A stretch of DNA of 12,880 bases. Source: DASTHS01 sp035718085 (GTDB lineage Bacteria > Actinomycetota > Acidimicrobiia > Acidimicrobiales > Palsa-688). This document shows, piece after piece, positions 4,696-11,931 of the stretch. The position numbers and the translations under genes were made by a program. The DNA is taken from NCBI GenBank assembly GCA_035718085.1, contig DASTHS010000239.1:1-12880 (forward strand). Reading direction: 5' to 3'. Numbering within the stretch: position 1 is the first letter of the stretch; every line of letters starts with the position of its first letter. The notes beneath the pieces are model-generated. The model worked only from the letters and a program-made list of their open reading frames with translations, was not told the origin of the DNA and ran no database searches.

Positions 4696-7112
4696 TGCGC
4701 GCCCCCCTCTCGTGGCTGCGCGACTACGCGCCGTTCCCCGACGACGTCGACCTGCTGGCCCGCACGCTCTCCGAGCTCGGCCTGGTCGTCGACGGCGTCG
4801 AGCGGGTGGGCGAGGGCCTCGACGGCGTGGTCGTCGCCCGCGTCGCTGCCATCCGGCCGCACCCCCAGGCCGACCGCATCCGCCTCGTCGACGTCGACCG
4901 CGGCGACGGTGGCGGCGAGACGCTGCAGGTCGCGTGCGGCGCCTGGAACTTCGCCGAGGGCGACCTGGTGCCCTTCGCCACCGTCGGCGCCGTGCTCCCC
5001 GGTGGCATGGAGATCGGCCGGCGCAAGATGCGGGGCGAGTGGTCGAACGGCATGCTCTGCTCGCCGAGCGAGGTCGGTCTCCCGCCGGTGCCCGGCGTCG
5101 ACGGCCTGCTGATCCTCGAGCCCGGTCTGGCCGCCCCCGGCACCCCCTTCGCCGACGCCCTCGGCATCGAGCCCGACGTCGTGTTCGACCTCGACGTCAC
5201 CGCCAACCGGCCCGACGCCCTCTGCGTCGCCGGCGTCGCCCGCGACCTGGCCGCCGCCCTGCAGCTGCCCTTCACGTGGCCCGACGTGGGCGCCGTGGCC
5301 GTCGACCCGGCGCTGCCCGCCGCCGCGGTGCGGGTCGACCCCGCCGCCTCCTCCCTCTGCCCCCGCTTCACCGGCACCGTGCTCGAGGGCGTCAGGGTCG
5401 GTCCGTCGCCGGCGTGGATCGCCCGGCGGCTCACCCTCGCCGGCATGCGGCCCATCAACAACGTCGTCGACGTGTCGAACTACGTGATGCTCGACGTCGG
5501 CCAGCCCAACCACGCCTACGACCTCGCCACCCTCGGCGGCGGCGGCATCGAGGTGCGCCGCGCCCGCGCCGACGAGCAGGTGGTCACCCTCGACGGGGCC
5601 ACCCGCACCCTGCAGCCCGACGACTGCGTGATCTGCGACGCCACGTCGGTGCCCGTCGGCATCGCCGGGGTCATGGGAGGCGCCGACTCGGAGATCTCCG
5701 ACGCGACCACCTCGGTGCTGCTCGAGGCCGCCTGGTTCGCCCCGATGGCGGTGGCCCGCACCGGCACCCGGCTGCGCCTGACCTCCGAGGCCCGCCACCG
5801 CTTCGAGCGCGGCGTCGACCCACTGGTCGCCGACCGGGCCGTCGCCCGCTTCGCCGACCTGTTGGCCGCCGCCGGCAACCCCGGCCTGCGGCGCGGCCCG
5901 ACCACCGACGTGCGCGACGAGGGCGAGCTGCCGGCGCCGCCCACGGTCGTGCTGCGCACCGCCCGCGTCGCCGCGCTGCTCGGCGCCCCCCTCACCGACG
6001 ACGAGGTCGCCGGCCTCCTGACGCGGCTCGGGTTCGGGTGCCGGCCCCACGGCGACGGGGTCTTCGCCGTCGAGATCCCCAGCTGGCGGCCCGACAGCGA
6101 CCGGGAGATCGACGTGGTGGAGGAGGTCGCCCGCCTCCACGGCTACGGGCGCATCCCCCGCACGCTGCCCACCGCCCCCCGCACCGCCGCCGGCCTCACG
6201 CCCCACCAGCAGGGCCGGCGGCGGGTCCGCGCCGCCCTCGTGGGCGCCGGCCTGTCGGAGGCCTGGACCACCACCTTCCTCGCTCCCGGCGACCTCGAAC
6301 GGGCCGGCCTGCCCGGCGGGGCGGTGCGCGTCGCCAACCCGCTCGACGCCGCCGAGTCGCTGCTGCGCACCTCGCTGCTCCCCGGCCTGCTCAAGGCGGT
6401 CCGCCACAACGTCGACCGCCAGCAGCCCGACGTGCGGCTCTTCGAGGTCGGCCGGGTGTTCGACCTGCCCATCGGCGACGCCACCCTGCCCGCGGAGACC
6501 GAGCTGCTCGGCGTGGTGTGCGCCGGCGCCGGGGTCGACGGGCGCCTCGCGGCGCGCCTGTGGGGCCGCTTGGCCGCCGGCCTGCGCCTCGCCGCCCCGC
6601 CCGGCGAGGCCCTCGTCGCCGCGGCCGCGCCCGGCCTGCACCCCGGGCGCTCCGCCCACGTGGTCGACCCGAACGGCCAGCCGCTCGGGGTGCTCGGCGA
6701 GGTCGACGACGAGGTCGCCCGCGCCTACGGCGTGCCCGGCCGGCTGGCGTGGCTGCAGGTCGACCTGGCCCGGCTGCTCGCCCTGCCCACCGCCCCGTGG
6801 GCCGCCCCGGCCATCTCCCGGTTCCCGGCCAGCGACATCGATCTCGCCTTCCTGGTGCCGGCATCGGTGCCGGCCGCCGCCGTGGCGGCGACCATCCGCT
6901 CGGCGGCGGCGGGCGGCCCGGCGCCGCTCGAGTCGGTGCGGCTCTTCGACGCCTACCGCGACCCGTCGCTCGGCGAGGGCCGGCGCAGCCTGGCCTACCG
7001 GCTGCGGTTCCGCAGCGACGAGCGCACGCTGACCGACGCGGAGATCGGCGCGGCGCGCACGGCGGTCATCGCCGCCGTCGAATCGGCCTGCGACGCCGCC
7101 CTGCGGGCCTGA
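4695..7112 (+). CDS. pheT: Phenylalanyl-tRNA synthetase beta subunit
   Basis: The beta subunit binds tRNA-Phe and edits misacylated Tyr-tRNA. The 805 residues, a normal length, are arranged as an N-terminal start MRAPLSWLRDYAPFP, an EMAP/Myf-type tRNA-binding domain (about 40-155, with HPQADRIRLVDVD and CSPSEVGLP), the B3/B4 editing domain (about 212-375, with PINNVVDVSNYVMLDVGQPN and GIAGVMGG), the B5 domain (about 405-480, ending SWRPDSDREIDVVEEVARLH), a catalytic-like core, and a C-terminal FDX-ACB anticodon-binding domain (about 705-804, starting SRFPASDIDLAF). ATG at 4695 shares its A with the pheS stop. It is the last gene of the unit; a perfect hairpin follows three bases after its stop. 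Confidence 0.97.
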   Translation: MRAPLSWLRDYAPFPDDVDLLARTLSELGLVVDGVERVGEGLDGVVVARVAAIRPHPQADRIRLVDVDRGDGGGETLQVACGAWNFAEGDLVPFATVGAVLPGGMEIGRRKMRGEWSNGMLCSPSEVGLPPVPGVDGLLILEPGLAAPGTPFADALGIEPDVVFDLDVTANRPDALCVAGVARDLAAALQLPFTWPDVGAVAVDPALPAAAVRVDPAASSLCPRFTGTVLEGVRVGPSPAWIARRLTLAGMRPINNVVDVSNYVMLDVGQPNHAYDLATLGGGGIEVRRARADEQVVTLDGATRTLQPDDCVICDATSVPVGIAGVMGGADSEISDATTSVLLEAAWFAPMAVARTGTRLRLTSEARHRFERGVDPLVADRAVARFADLLAAAGNPGLRRGPTTDVRDEGELPAPPTVVLRTARVAALLGAPLTDDEVAGLLTRLGFGCRPHGDGVFAVEIPSWRPDSDREIDVVEEVARLHGYGRIPRTLPTAPRTAAGLTPHQQGRRRVRAALVGAGLSEAWTTTFLAPGDLERAGLPGGAVRVANPLDAAESLLRTSLLPGLLKAVRHNVDRQQPDVRLFEVGRVFDLPIGDATLPAETELLGVVCAGAGVDGRLAARLWGRLAAGLRLAAPPGEALVAAAAPGLHPGRSAHVVDPNGQPLGVLGEVDDEVARAYGVPGRLAWLQVDLARLLALPTAPWAAPAISRFPASDIDLAFLVPASVPAAAVAATIRSAAAGGPAPLESVRLFDAYRDPSLGEGRRSLAYRLRFRSDERTLTDAEIGAARTAVIAAVESACDAALRA

Positions 7113-7114
7113 CC

Positions 7115-7138
7115 CCGCCGGGTCAGGCCACCCGGCGG
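7115..7138. terminator. Hairpin between convergent genes, probable two-way terminator
   Basis: CCGCCGGGT (7115-7123) pairs perfectly with ACCCGGCGG (7130-7138) around a six-base loop. It begins three bases after the pheT stop and contains the stop codon of the convergent minus-strand gene (7123-7125). No T-run follows on either side, so it is not a classical intrinsic terminator, but U-less hairpins at convergent ends are common in GC-rich actinobacteria. Confidence 0.6.
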
Positions 7139-7308
7139 ATGCGCACGATCCGGTCGGTGCGGTAGCTGGCCACCTTCACGCTCCAGCTGTCGAGCGGGCG
7201 GGGCCGGTCGTTGCCGTAGAAGGTGGTCAACGGCCCCTCCTGGCAATAGGAGTCGGCGCCGTCGACCGCCTCGGTCGACTCGTCGCAGAGCGTCACCTCG
7301 AAGGCCAT
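7123..7308 (-). CDS. Small protein of unknown function (61 aa)
   Basis: Read from ATG at 7308, the product opens MAFEVTLCDESTEAVDGADS, continues with a YCQEGPLTTFYGND stretch, and ends with LDSWSVKVASYRTDRIVRIR followed by RVA. Amino-acid composition is balanced (aromatics, Lys, Asp, Thr) and unlike the Arg/Pro/Gly-rich products of antisense shadow frames, which supports a real gene. There is no signal peptide or membrane segment; the alternating hydrophobic pattern WSVKVASYRTDRIVRIRRV suggests beta-strands. I do not recognise a family and assign no function. The frame stays open upstream to 7452, but the 48 extra residues are low-complexity and run through repeats and the argC operator, so ATG 7308 is preferred. 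No good ribosome binding site or TANNNT promoter element is seen upstream. It is convergent with pheT, with ten bases between the stops, and divergent from argC. Confidence 0.55.
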   Translation of the reverse strand: MAFEVTLCDESTEAVDGADSYCQEGPLTTFYGNDRPRPLDSWSVKVASYRTDRIVRIRRVA

Positions 7309-7318
7309 GTCGCCATGG

Positions 7319-7392
7319 TGCGCCCCCGCCGCTGTGGGCATCCAGAGGTCGGGCGCTGTGGGTTTGCTGTGCGCCCCCGCGCCGGGCTGTGG
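7319..7392. repeat. Imperfect direct repeat in the argC upstream region
   Basis: TGCGCCCCCGC occurs at 7319-7329 and again at 7370-7380, each followed shortly by GCTGTGG (7331-7337 and 7386-7392). A third GCTGTGG lies between them at 7355-7361. The two long copies are 51 bases apart. Function is unknown; they could be protein-binding sites or remnants of local duplication. Confidence 0.5.
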
Positions 7393-7422
7393 ACAGCCCC
7401 CGCGTCGGCGTCCCCCGCCGAC
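7384..7422. other. Two adjacent hairpins upstream of argC
   Basis: GGGCTG (7384-7389) pairs with CAGCCC (7394-7399) around TGGA, and GTCGGCG (7404-7410) pairs perfectly with CGCCGAC (7416-7422) around TCCCC. They lie only four bases apart and upstream of the predicted argC promoter, so they are not part of the argC message. They may stop transcription entering from either side or simply be DNA-level palindromes. No T-run is present. Confidence 0.4.
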
Positions 7423-7433
7423 ACCGAGCTCCC

Positions 7434-7455
7434 ACGGTGCATGGCTATGCACCGT
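7434..7455. promoter_or_regulatory. Probable ArgR operator (ARG box) of the arginine operon
   Basis: ACGGTGCAT (7434-7442) and ATGCACCGT (7447-7455) form a perfect 9-bp inverted repeat around GGCT. The TGCAT-N4-ATGCA core resembles ARG boxes of actinobacteria. A further half-site, TGTATGG (7458-7464), repeats TGCATGG (7438-7444) 20 bp downstream, about two helical turns, as expected for tandem ArgR contacts. The palindrome covers where a -35 would lie and abuts the -10, so bound ArgR would block RNA polymerase. The repressor gene argR lies in the same operon. Confidence 0.65.
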
Positions 7456-7459
7456 TGTG

Positions 7460-7465
7460 TATGGT
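7460..7465 (+). promoter_or_regulatory. -10 element of argC, leaderless type
   Basis: TATGGT matches TANNNT and is followed by six bases (GGGCGG) and then the argC ATG at 7472. Transcription would start at or beside the A of the start codon. The absence of a good Shine-Dalgarno sequence before argC fits leaderless initiation. Confidence 0.5.
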
Positions 7466-7471
7466 GGGCGG

Positions 7472-8503
7472 ATGTCGTCGCGCCTGCCCGTCGCCGTGCT
7501 CGGCGCGTCCGGCTACGCCGGCGCCGAGCTCATGCGGCTGCTGGCTGGCCACCCGCACCTGGAGGTGGCGGTCGCCACCGGTGCCACCGCCGTGGGAGGC
7601 TCGGTCGCGGACGCCTATCCCAACCTCGCCGCCGCCTACCCCGACCTCACCTACGGGCCGACCACGCCGGCGGCGGCCGAGGGGGCGGCCGTCGTCTTCC
7701 TCGCCCTGCCCCACGGCGCCAGCCAAGACCTGGTGCCAGCCCTGCGCGCCGGCGCCCCTGACCGCCTCGTCGTCGACCTCGCCGCGGATTTCCGCCTGCG
7801 CGACCCGGCGCTCTACCCCGCCTGGTACGGGGAGGAGCACCGTCACCCCGAGCTGCTGGCCGAGGCGGTGCACGGCATCCCCGAGCTCGGGCGCGACGGC
7901 CTGCGCACCACCCGGCTCGTCGCCGCCGCCGGCTGCTACGTCACCGCCGCCGCCCTGGCGGTGGCGCCGTTCACCCGCGGCGGTCACGCCGCCACCAGCG
8001 GGGTGGTCGTCGACGCCGCCAGCGGCGTGTCGGGTGCGGGGGTGAAGCCCACGGCAGCCACCCACTTCGGCTCCGTCGACGGCAGCTTCACCGCCTACGG
8101 GTTGCTCACCCACCGCCACACACCGGAGATCGAACAGGCCACCGGCGCCCAGGTGCTCTTCACGCCGCACCTGGCACCGATGAGCCGGGGCATCCTGGCC
8201 ACCTGCTACCTCCGGCCCGCCGACGGGGCGGCCGACACCGATCCCCTCGAGGTGCTGGCCGAGGCCTACCGGGGCGAGCCGTTCGTCGTGGTCGACGAGC
8301 GCATCCCCTCCACCAAGGCGACGCTGGGATCGAACAGCGCGCACCTCACCGCCCGGCGCGACCCCCGCACCGGGTGGATCGTGGCCCTCGCCGCCCTCGA
8401 CAACATGGGCAAGGGCGCCGCCGGCCAGGCGCTGCAGTGCGCCAACATCGCCCTCGGCCTCGACGAGGGCGCCGGCCTCACCGCCGCCGGCACGTGGCCG
8501 TGA
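7472..8503 (+). CDS. argC: N-acetyl-gamma-glutamyl-phosphate reductase
   Basis: ArgC reduces N-acetylglutamyl phosphate to the semialdehyde with NADPH, the third step of ornithine synthesis. The 343 residues begin with a Rossmann nucleotide-binding motif (VLGASGYAGAELMRLL, 9-24), carry the catalytic cysteine in AAGCYVTAAAL (Cys155), then SGVSGAG (185-190), the conserved HRHTPEIEQ block (214-222), and end with LDNMGKGAAGQALQCANIALG. Length is normal. The usual motif is GCYPTA; here Val157 replaces proline. ATG 7472 is chosen because homology begins there and a -10 element sits just upstream; the frame stays open to 7307 but that part crosses the operator and repeats. First gene of the arginine operon; it overlaps argB by four bases (GTGA). 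Confidence 0.95.
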   Translation: MSSRLPVAVLGASGYAGAELMRLLAGHPHLEVAVATGATAVGGSVADAYPNLAAAYPDLTYGPTTPAAAEGAAVVFLALPHGASQDLVPALRAGAPDRLVVDLAADFRLRDPALYPAWYGEEHRHPELLAEAVHGIPELGRDGLRTTRLVAAAGCYVTAAALAVAPFTRGGHAATSGVVVDAASGVSGAGVKPTAATHFGSVDGSFTAYGLLTHRHTPEIEQATGAQVLFTPHLAPMSRGILATCYLRPADGAADTDPLEVLAEAYRGEPFVVVDERIPSTKATLGSNSAHLTARRDPRTGWIVALAALDNMGKGAAGQALQCANIALGLDEGAGLTAAGTWP

Positions 8504-9381
8504 CCGGCGCCCCGGGCGCGCTCGACGCCAGCGGCCTCGGGCCGGCCGAGAAGGCGGCCGTGCTCGTCGAGGCCCTGCCGTGGATCCGGCGCAGCCGCGG
8601 CCAGATCGTGGTGGTCAAGTACGGCGGCAACGCCATGGGCGACGATCTCAGCGCCTTCGCCGCCGACGTCGTGGCGCTGCGCAGCGTCGGCGTCAAACCC
8701 GTCGTGGTGCACGGCGGGGGCCCCCAGATCGGCGCCCTCCTGGCCCGCCTCGGCATGCCCACCTCCTTCGTCGACGGGCTGCGCGTCACCGACGCCGACA
8801 CCCTGGACGTGGCCCGCATGGTGCTCGTCGGCCGGGTCAACAAAGACGTCGTCAGCGCCCTCAACGCCCACGGGCCCATGGCGGTGGGGCTGTCGGGGGA
8901 GGACGCCGCCCTGCTCACCACGACCCGGCGCGACGAGCGCCTCGGCTTCGTCGGCGACGTGGCCAGCGTCGACCCGACCCTGCTGCACCGCCTCCTCGAC
9001 GAGGACCTGGTGCCGGTGATCGCGACCATCGGCACCGACGACGCCGGCCAGGCGTTCAACGTCAACGCCGACACCGCGGCGGCGGCCATCGCCGTCGCCC
9101 TCCCCGCCGACCGGCTGGTGTTCCTCACCGACGTCGACGGCATCCGCACCGACCGCCACGACCCCGCCACCCGCATCGCCCGCACCACCGCCGCCGAGCT
9201 GGCCCGCCTCGTCGACGACGGCACCGTCGCCGAGGGCATGGTGCCCAAGGTGCGCGGCTGCATCGACGCGGTGACCAGCGGGGTGGCCAGCGCCCACGTC
9301 CTCGACGGGCGCGCCCCGCACACGCTGTTGCTCGAGATCTTCACCGACAGGGGGATCGGCACCATGGTGACCGCCACATGA
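8500..9381 (+). CDS. argB: Acetylglutamate kinase
   Basis: ArgB phosphorylates N-acetylglutamate with ATP, usually the step inhibited by arginine. The 293-residue amino-acid kinase has VVVKYGGNAM (37-46, Lys40), HGGGPQIG (71-78), GLRVTDADTLDVARMV (93-108), NVNADTAAAA (188-197) and EGMVPK (245-250). An N-terminal helix before the kinase fold (about 16-32, EKAAVLVEALPWIRRSR) is typical of arginine-sensitive hexameric enzymes, so feedback inhibition is likely. The GTG at 8500 gives a 4-nt GTGA overlap with argC; a GTG two codons earlier (8494) is an alternative. In most actinobacterial clusters argJ would lie between argC and argB; here there is no room for it. The stop overlaps argD as ATGA. 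Confidence 0.96.
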   Translation: MTGAPGALDASGLGPAEKAAVLVEALPWIRRSRGQIVVVKYGGNAMGDDLSAFAADVVALRSVGVKPVVVHGGGPQIGALLARLGMPTSFVDGLRVTDADTLDVARMVLVGRVNKDVVSALNAHGPMAVGLSGEDAALLTTTRRDERLGFVGDVASVDPTLLHRLLDEDLVPVIATIGTDDAGQAFNVNADTAAAAIAVALPADRLVFLTDVDGIRTDRHDPATRIARTTAAELARLVDDGTVAEGMVPKVRGCIDAVTSGVASAHVLDGRAPHTLLLEIFTDRGIGTMVTAT

Positions 9382-10559
9382 CCACCTCCCCGGCTGCGGC
9401 CGGCCCGCTGATGCCGACGTACGCGCCGGCGCGGGTGACCTTCGTGCGTGGCGAGGGGACCCGCCTCTACGACGACGCCGGCACCGAGTACCTCGACTTC
9501 CTCTGCGGCCTGGCCGTCACCTCCCTGGGCCACGCCCACCCGGCCGTCGCCGAGGCGATCGCCCGCCAGGCGCGGACCCTGCTGCACACCTCCAACCTCT
9601 TCGCCACCCTGCCCGGCCCGCAGGTGGCGGCGACCCTCGACCGCCTCCTCGGCGGCGGGGGGCAGGTGTTCTTCACCAACAGCGGCGCCGAGGCCAACGA
9701 GTGCGCCATCAAGCTGGCCCGCAAGTGGGGCGGCCACGGCCGCTTCGGGGTGATCAGCGCCTACGGCAGCTTCCACGGCCGCACCCTGGCCACCCTCACG
9801 GCCACCGGCCAGCCGGCCAAGCACGAACCGTTCCAGCCGCTGCCCGAGGGGTTCCGCCACGTGGCGTGGGCCGACGCCGACGCCCTCGAAGCCGCCGTCG
9901 ACCCGACCGTCGCCGCCGTGCTGCTCGAGGCCGTGCAGGGGGAGGGGGGCGTCAACCCCGCACCCCCCGGCTACCTGGCCCAGGTCCGGCGGATCTGCGA
10001 CGACCACGGCCTGTTGCTGATGGTCGACGAGGTGCAGACCGGCCTGGGCCGCACCGGCCGGTGGTGGGGCTTCGAGCACGCCGGGGTGCGCCCCGACGTG
10101 GTCACCAGCGCCAAGGCGCTCGGCAACGGCGTCCCGATCGGCGCCTGCTGGGCCCGCTCCGAGGTCGCCGCCGCGTTCGTGCCCGGCGACCACGGCAGCA
10201 CCTACGGCGGCCAGCCCCTCGCCGCCGCCGCCGCCGCCGCGGTGCTCGAGGTGATGGAAGCCGCCGACGTGCCGGCCCGCGCCGCGCGAGCCGGCGCCGT
10301 GCTGCGCGACGCCGTCGGCGCCCTGCCCGGGGTGACCGCCGTGCGCGGCCTCGGGCTGCTGCTGGCCGCCGAGCTCGACCCGGCGGTGGGCCCGGCCGGC
10401 GACGTGGCCGCCGCCGCCCTCGACGCCGGCCTGGTGGTCAACGCCGTCACCCCGACCGCCATCCGCCTGGCCCCCCCGCTGCTGGTCACCGACGAGGACA
10501 TCGCCGAGGGCGTCGCCCGCCTGGGCCGGGCGCTCGGCGCCGGGGGCGGCCGACCGTGA
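9378..10559 (+). CDS. argD: Acetylornithine aminotransferase
   Basis: A PLP-dependent class III aminotransferase making N-acetylornithine from the semialdehyde with glutamate as donor. The 393 residues contain the phosphate-binding NSGAEANECAIKLAR (101-115), SFHGRT (131-136), the MVDEVQTGLGRTG block (215-227, Asp217 binding the pyridine nitrogen), and the PLP lysine Lys246 in SAKALGNGVPIGA. GSTYGGQPLA (273-282) is the conserved loop completing the cofactor site across the dimer. Length is typical. ATG 9378 overlaps the argB stop as ATGA; a second ATG at 9411 lies after a poorly conserved tail. The stop overlaps argF as GTGA. Such enzymes often also serve the lysine pathway, which cannot be judged here. 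Confidence 0.95.
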   Translation: MTTSPAAAGPLMPTYAPARVTFVRGEGTRLYDDAGTEYLDFLCGLAVTSLGHAHPAVAEAIARQARTLLHTSNLFATLPGPQVAATLDRLLGGGGQVFFTNSGAEANECAIKLARKWGGHGRFGVISAYGSFHGRTLATLTATGQPAKHEPFQPLPEGFRHVAWADADALEAAVDPTVAAVLLEAVQGEGGVNPAPPGYLAQVRRICDDHGLLLMVDEVQTGLGRTGRWWGFEHAGVRPDVVTSAKALGNGVPIGACWARSEVAAAFVPGDHGSTYGGQPLAAAAAAAVLEVMEAADVPARAARAGAVLRDAVGALPGVTAVRGLGLLLAAELDPAVGPAGDVAAAALDAGLVVNAVTPTAIRLAPPLLVTDEDIAEGVARLGRALGAGGGRP

Positions 10560-11434
10560 GGCACGTCCTCGACGTCGACGACCTGGGGCCGGCCGACCTG
10601 GCCGCCGTGCTCGACCTGGCCGAGGCGGCGCCCACGCCCGTGCTGGCCGGCCGGGGCGCGGCGCTGATCTTCGAGAAGCCCTCCAACCGCACCCGCAACG
10701 CCACCGAGATGGCCGTCGTCGGCCTCGGCGGCCACCCCGTCACCATCCGGGCGGAAGAGATCGGGCTGGGCGTTCGCGAGCCGGTCGCCGACGTGACCCG
10801 CGTGCTGGCCGCCTACCACGCCGTGGTCGGCGCCCGCGTCTTCGAGCACCGGGTGCTCGAGGAGATGGCCGCCCTCGACGTCATCCCCGTGCTCAACCTG
10901 CTCTCCGACGTCGCCCACCCGACCCAGGCCGTGGCCGACCTGCTGACCCTCCGCCAGCACTGGGGCGGCATCGCGGGCCGCACCCTGGCCTGGGTCGGCG
11001 ACGGCAACAACGTGTGCCGCAGCCTGACCCTCGCCGCGGCCATGGCCGGCGTCACCATCCGCCTGGCGTGCCCGGCCGGCCACCACCTCGACCCGGTGGC
11101 CGTCGACGGGGCCCGCCGCCACGGCCCGGTCGAGGTGTGCGCCACCCCGGCCGAGGCGGTCGACGGCGCCGACGCCGTGGTGACCGACACGTGGGTGTCG
11201 ATGGGCCAGGAGGGCGAGGTGGCCACCCGGCGCGACGCCTTCGCCGGCTACACCGTCGACCGCCGGTTGATGGGCGCCGCCGGCCCCGGGGCGGTCTTCC
11301 TGCACTGCCTGCCCGCCCACCGGGGCGAGGAGGTCACCGCCGAGGTGATCGACGGGCCGCAGAGCCTCGTCTGGCAGGAGGCGGCCAACCGCATGCACGC
11401 GGCACGCGGGGTGCTGTCGTGGATGCTGGCGTGA
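10556..11434 (+). CDS. argF: Ornithine carbamoyltransferase
   Basis: ArgF joins carbamoyl phosphate and ornithine to make citrulline. The 292 residues show an N-terminal carbamoyl-phosphate domain with FEKPSNRTRNATEM (39-52), where the usual S-T-R-T-R reads SNRTR, then HPTQAVADLL (121-130, usually HPCQ), GDGNNVCRSL (148-157), and the ornithine-binding DTWVSMGQE (211-219) and HCLPAHRGEEV (250-260). The intact SMG loop argues for ornithine rather than acetyl- or succinyl-ornithine as substrate. Length is slightly below the usual 300-335. GTG 10556 overlaps the argD stop as GTGA; the stop overlaps argR in the same way. The motif departures look lineage-specific rather than inactivating, since both arginines remain. 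Confidence 0.94.
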   Translation: MRHVLDVDDLGPADLAAVLDLAEAAPTPVLAGRGAALIFEKPSNRTRNATEMAVVGLGGHPVTIRAEEIGLGVREPVADVTRVLAAYHAVVGARVFEHRVLEEMAALDVIPVLNLLSDVAHPTQAVADLLTLRQHWGGIAGRTLAWVGDGNNVCRSLTLAAAMAGVTIRLACPAGHHLDPVAVDGARRHGPVEVCATPAEAVDGADAVVTDTWVSMGQEGEVATRRDAFAGYTVDRRLMGAAGPGAVFLHCLPAHRGEEVTAEVIDGPQSLVWQEAANRMHAARGVLSWMLA

Positions 11435-11931
11435 AGCTCTCCAAGCACCAGCGCCAACACCGCATCAGCCAGATCCTCGAGGCCGAGGCGGTCACCAACC
11501 AGGCGCAACTGGTGGGTCTCCTGGCCGACGCCGGGGTGGAGGCCACCCAGGCCACCGTCAGCCGGGACCTCGAGGAGATGGGGGCGGTCAAGGTGCGCGC
11601 CGGCGGCGGCGAGGCGGTCTACGCCGTGCCCGAGCTGCCCCGCGATCGTCCGGCGCCGAGCGAGCACCTGCGACGGGTGCTCGGCGAGTGGGTGGTCGAG
11701 GTGGCGGTGTCGGCCAACCTGGTGGTGATGCGCACCCCCCCCGGATCGGCGCACGTGGTGGCGTCGGCCCTCGACCGCACGCCCTTCGAGGGCATCGTCG
11801 GCACCGTCGCCGGCGACGACACGCTGCTGGTGGTCACCACCACCGACCAGGCCGGCGCCCAGGTCGGCGACCGGCTCAGGGAGCTCGCCGGCCTCGACAG
11901 CCGCGAGAGAGAGGAACCACCGACCCCATGA
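11431..11931 (+). CDS. argR: Arginine repressor ArgR
   Basis: ArgR is a hexameric, arginine-responsive DNA-binding protein that represses arginine synthesis genes. The 166 residues hold an N-terminal winged helix domain (about 1-70, recognition region TQATVSRDLEEMGAVKVR with the Ser-Arg pair at 44-45) and a C-terminal oligomerization and arginine-binding domain (about 78-155) with RTPPGSAHVVASALDR and GTVAGDDTLLVV (124-135), whose acidic pair contacts arginine. GTG 11431 overlaps the argF stop as GTGA. A charged tail (REREEPP) follows, and its stop overlaps argH as ATGA. Being inside the operon whose promoter carries a good ARG box, it should regulate its own synthesis. Confidence 0.96.
   Translation: MKLSKHQRQHRISQILEAEAVTNQAQLVGLLADAGVEATQATVSRDLEEMGAVKVRAGGGEAVYAVPELPRDRPAPSEHLRRVLGEWVVEVAVSANLVVMRTPPGSAHVVASALDRTPFEGIVGTVAGDDTLLVVTTTDQAGAQVGDRLRELAGLDSREREEPPTP

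Noticed and set aside
4581..6659. A 692-codon open frame on the minus strand opposite pheS/pheT
   Set aside because: Its Gly/Val/Ala/His-rich product is what results from reading a GC-rich coding strand backwards; pheS and pheT on the plus strand are conserved end to end.
4523..7165. Long plus-strand frame of 880 codons overlapping pheT
   Set aside because: Its product is almost entirely Arg/Pro/Ala, a frame-shifted reading of pheT.
7309..7471. N-terminal extension of ArgC back to 7307
   Set aside because: The added residues are low-complexity, lie over the repeats and operator, and the family's N-terminal Rossmann motif begins right after ATG 7472.
8494..8499. GTG at 8494 as the argB start
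   Set aside because: Possible, but GTG 8500 forms the same GTGA overlap seen at the other junctions; the difference is two residues.
10202..11398. A 398-codon minus-strand frame opposite argD/argF, and similar ones at 7445-8344, 8478-10193 and 1741-2862
   Set aside because: These are antisense shadows of well-recognised plus-strand genes, with no recognisable domains and biased composition.
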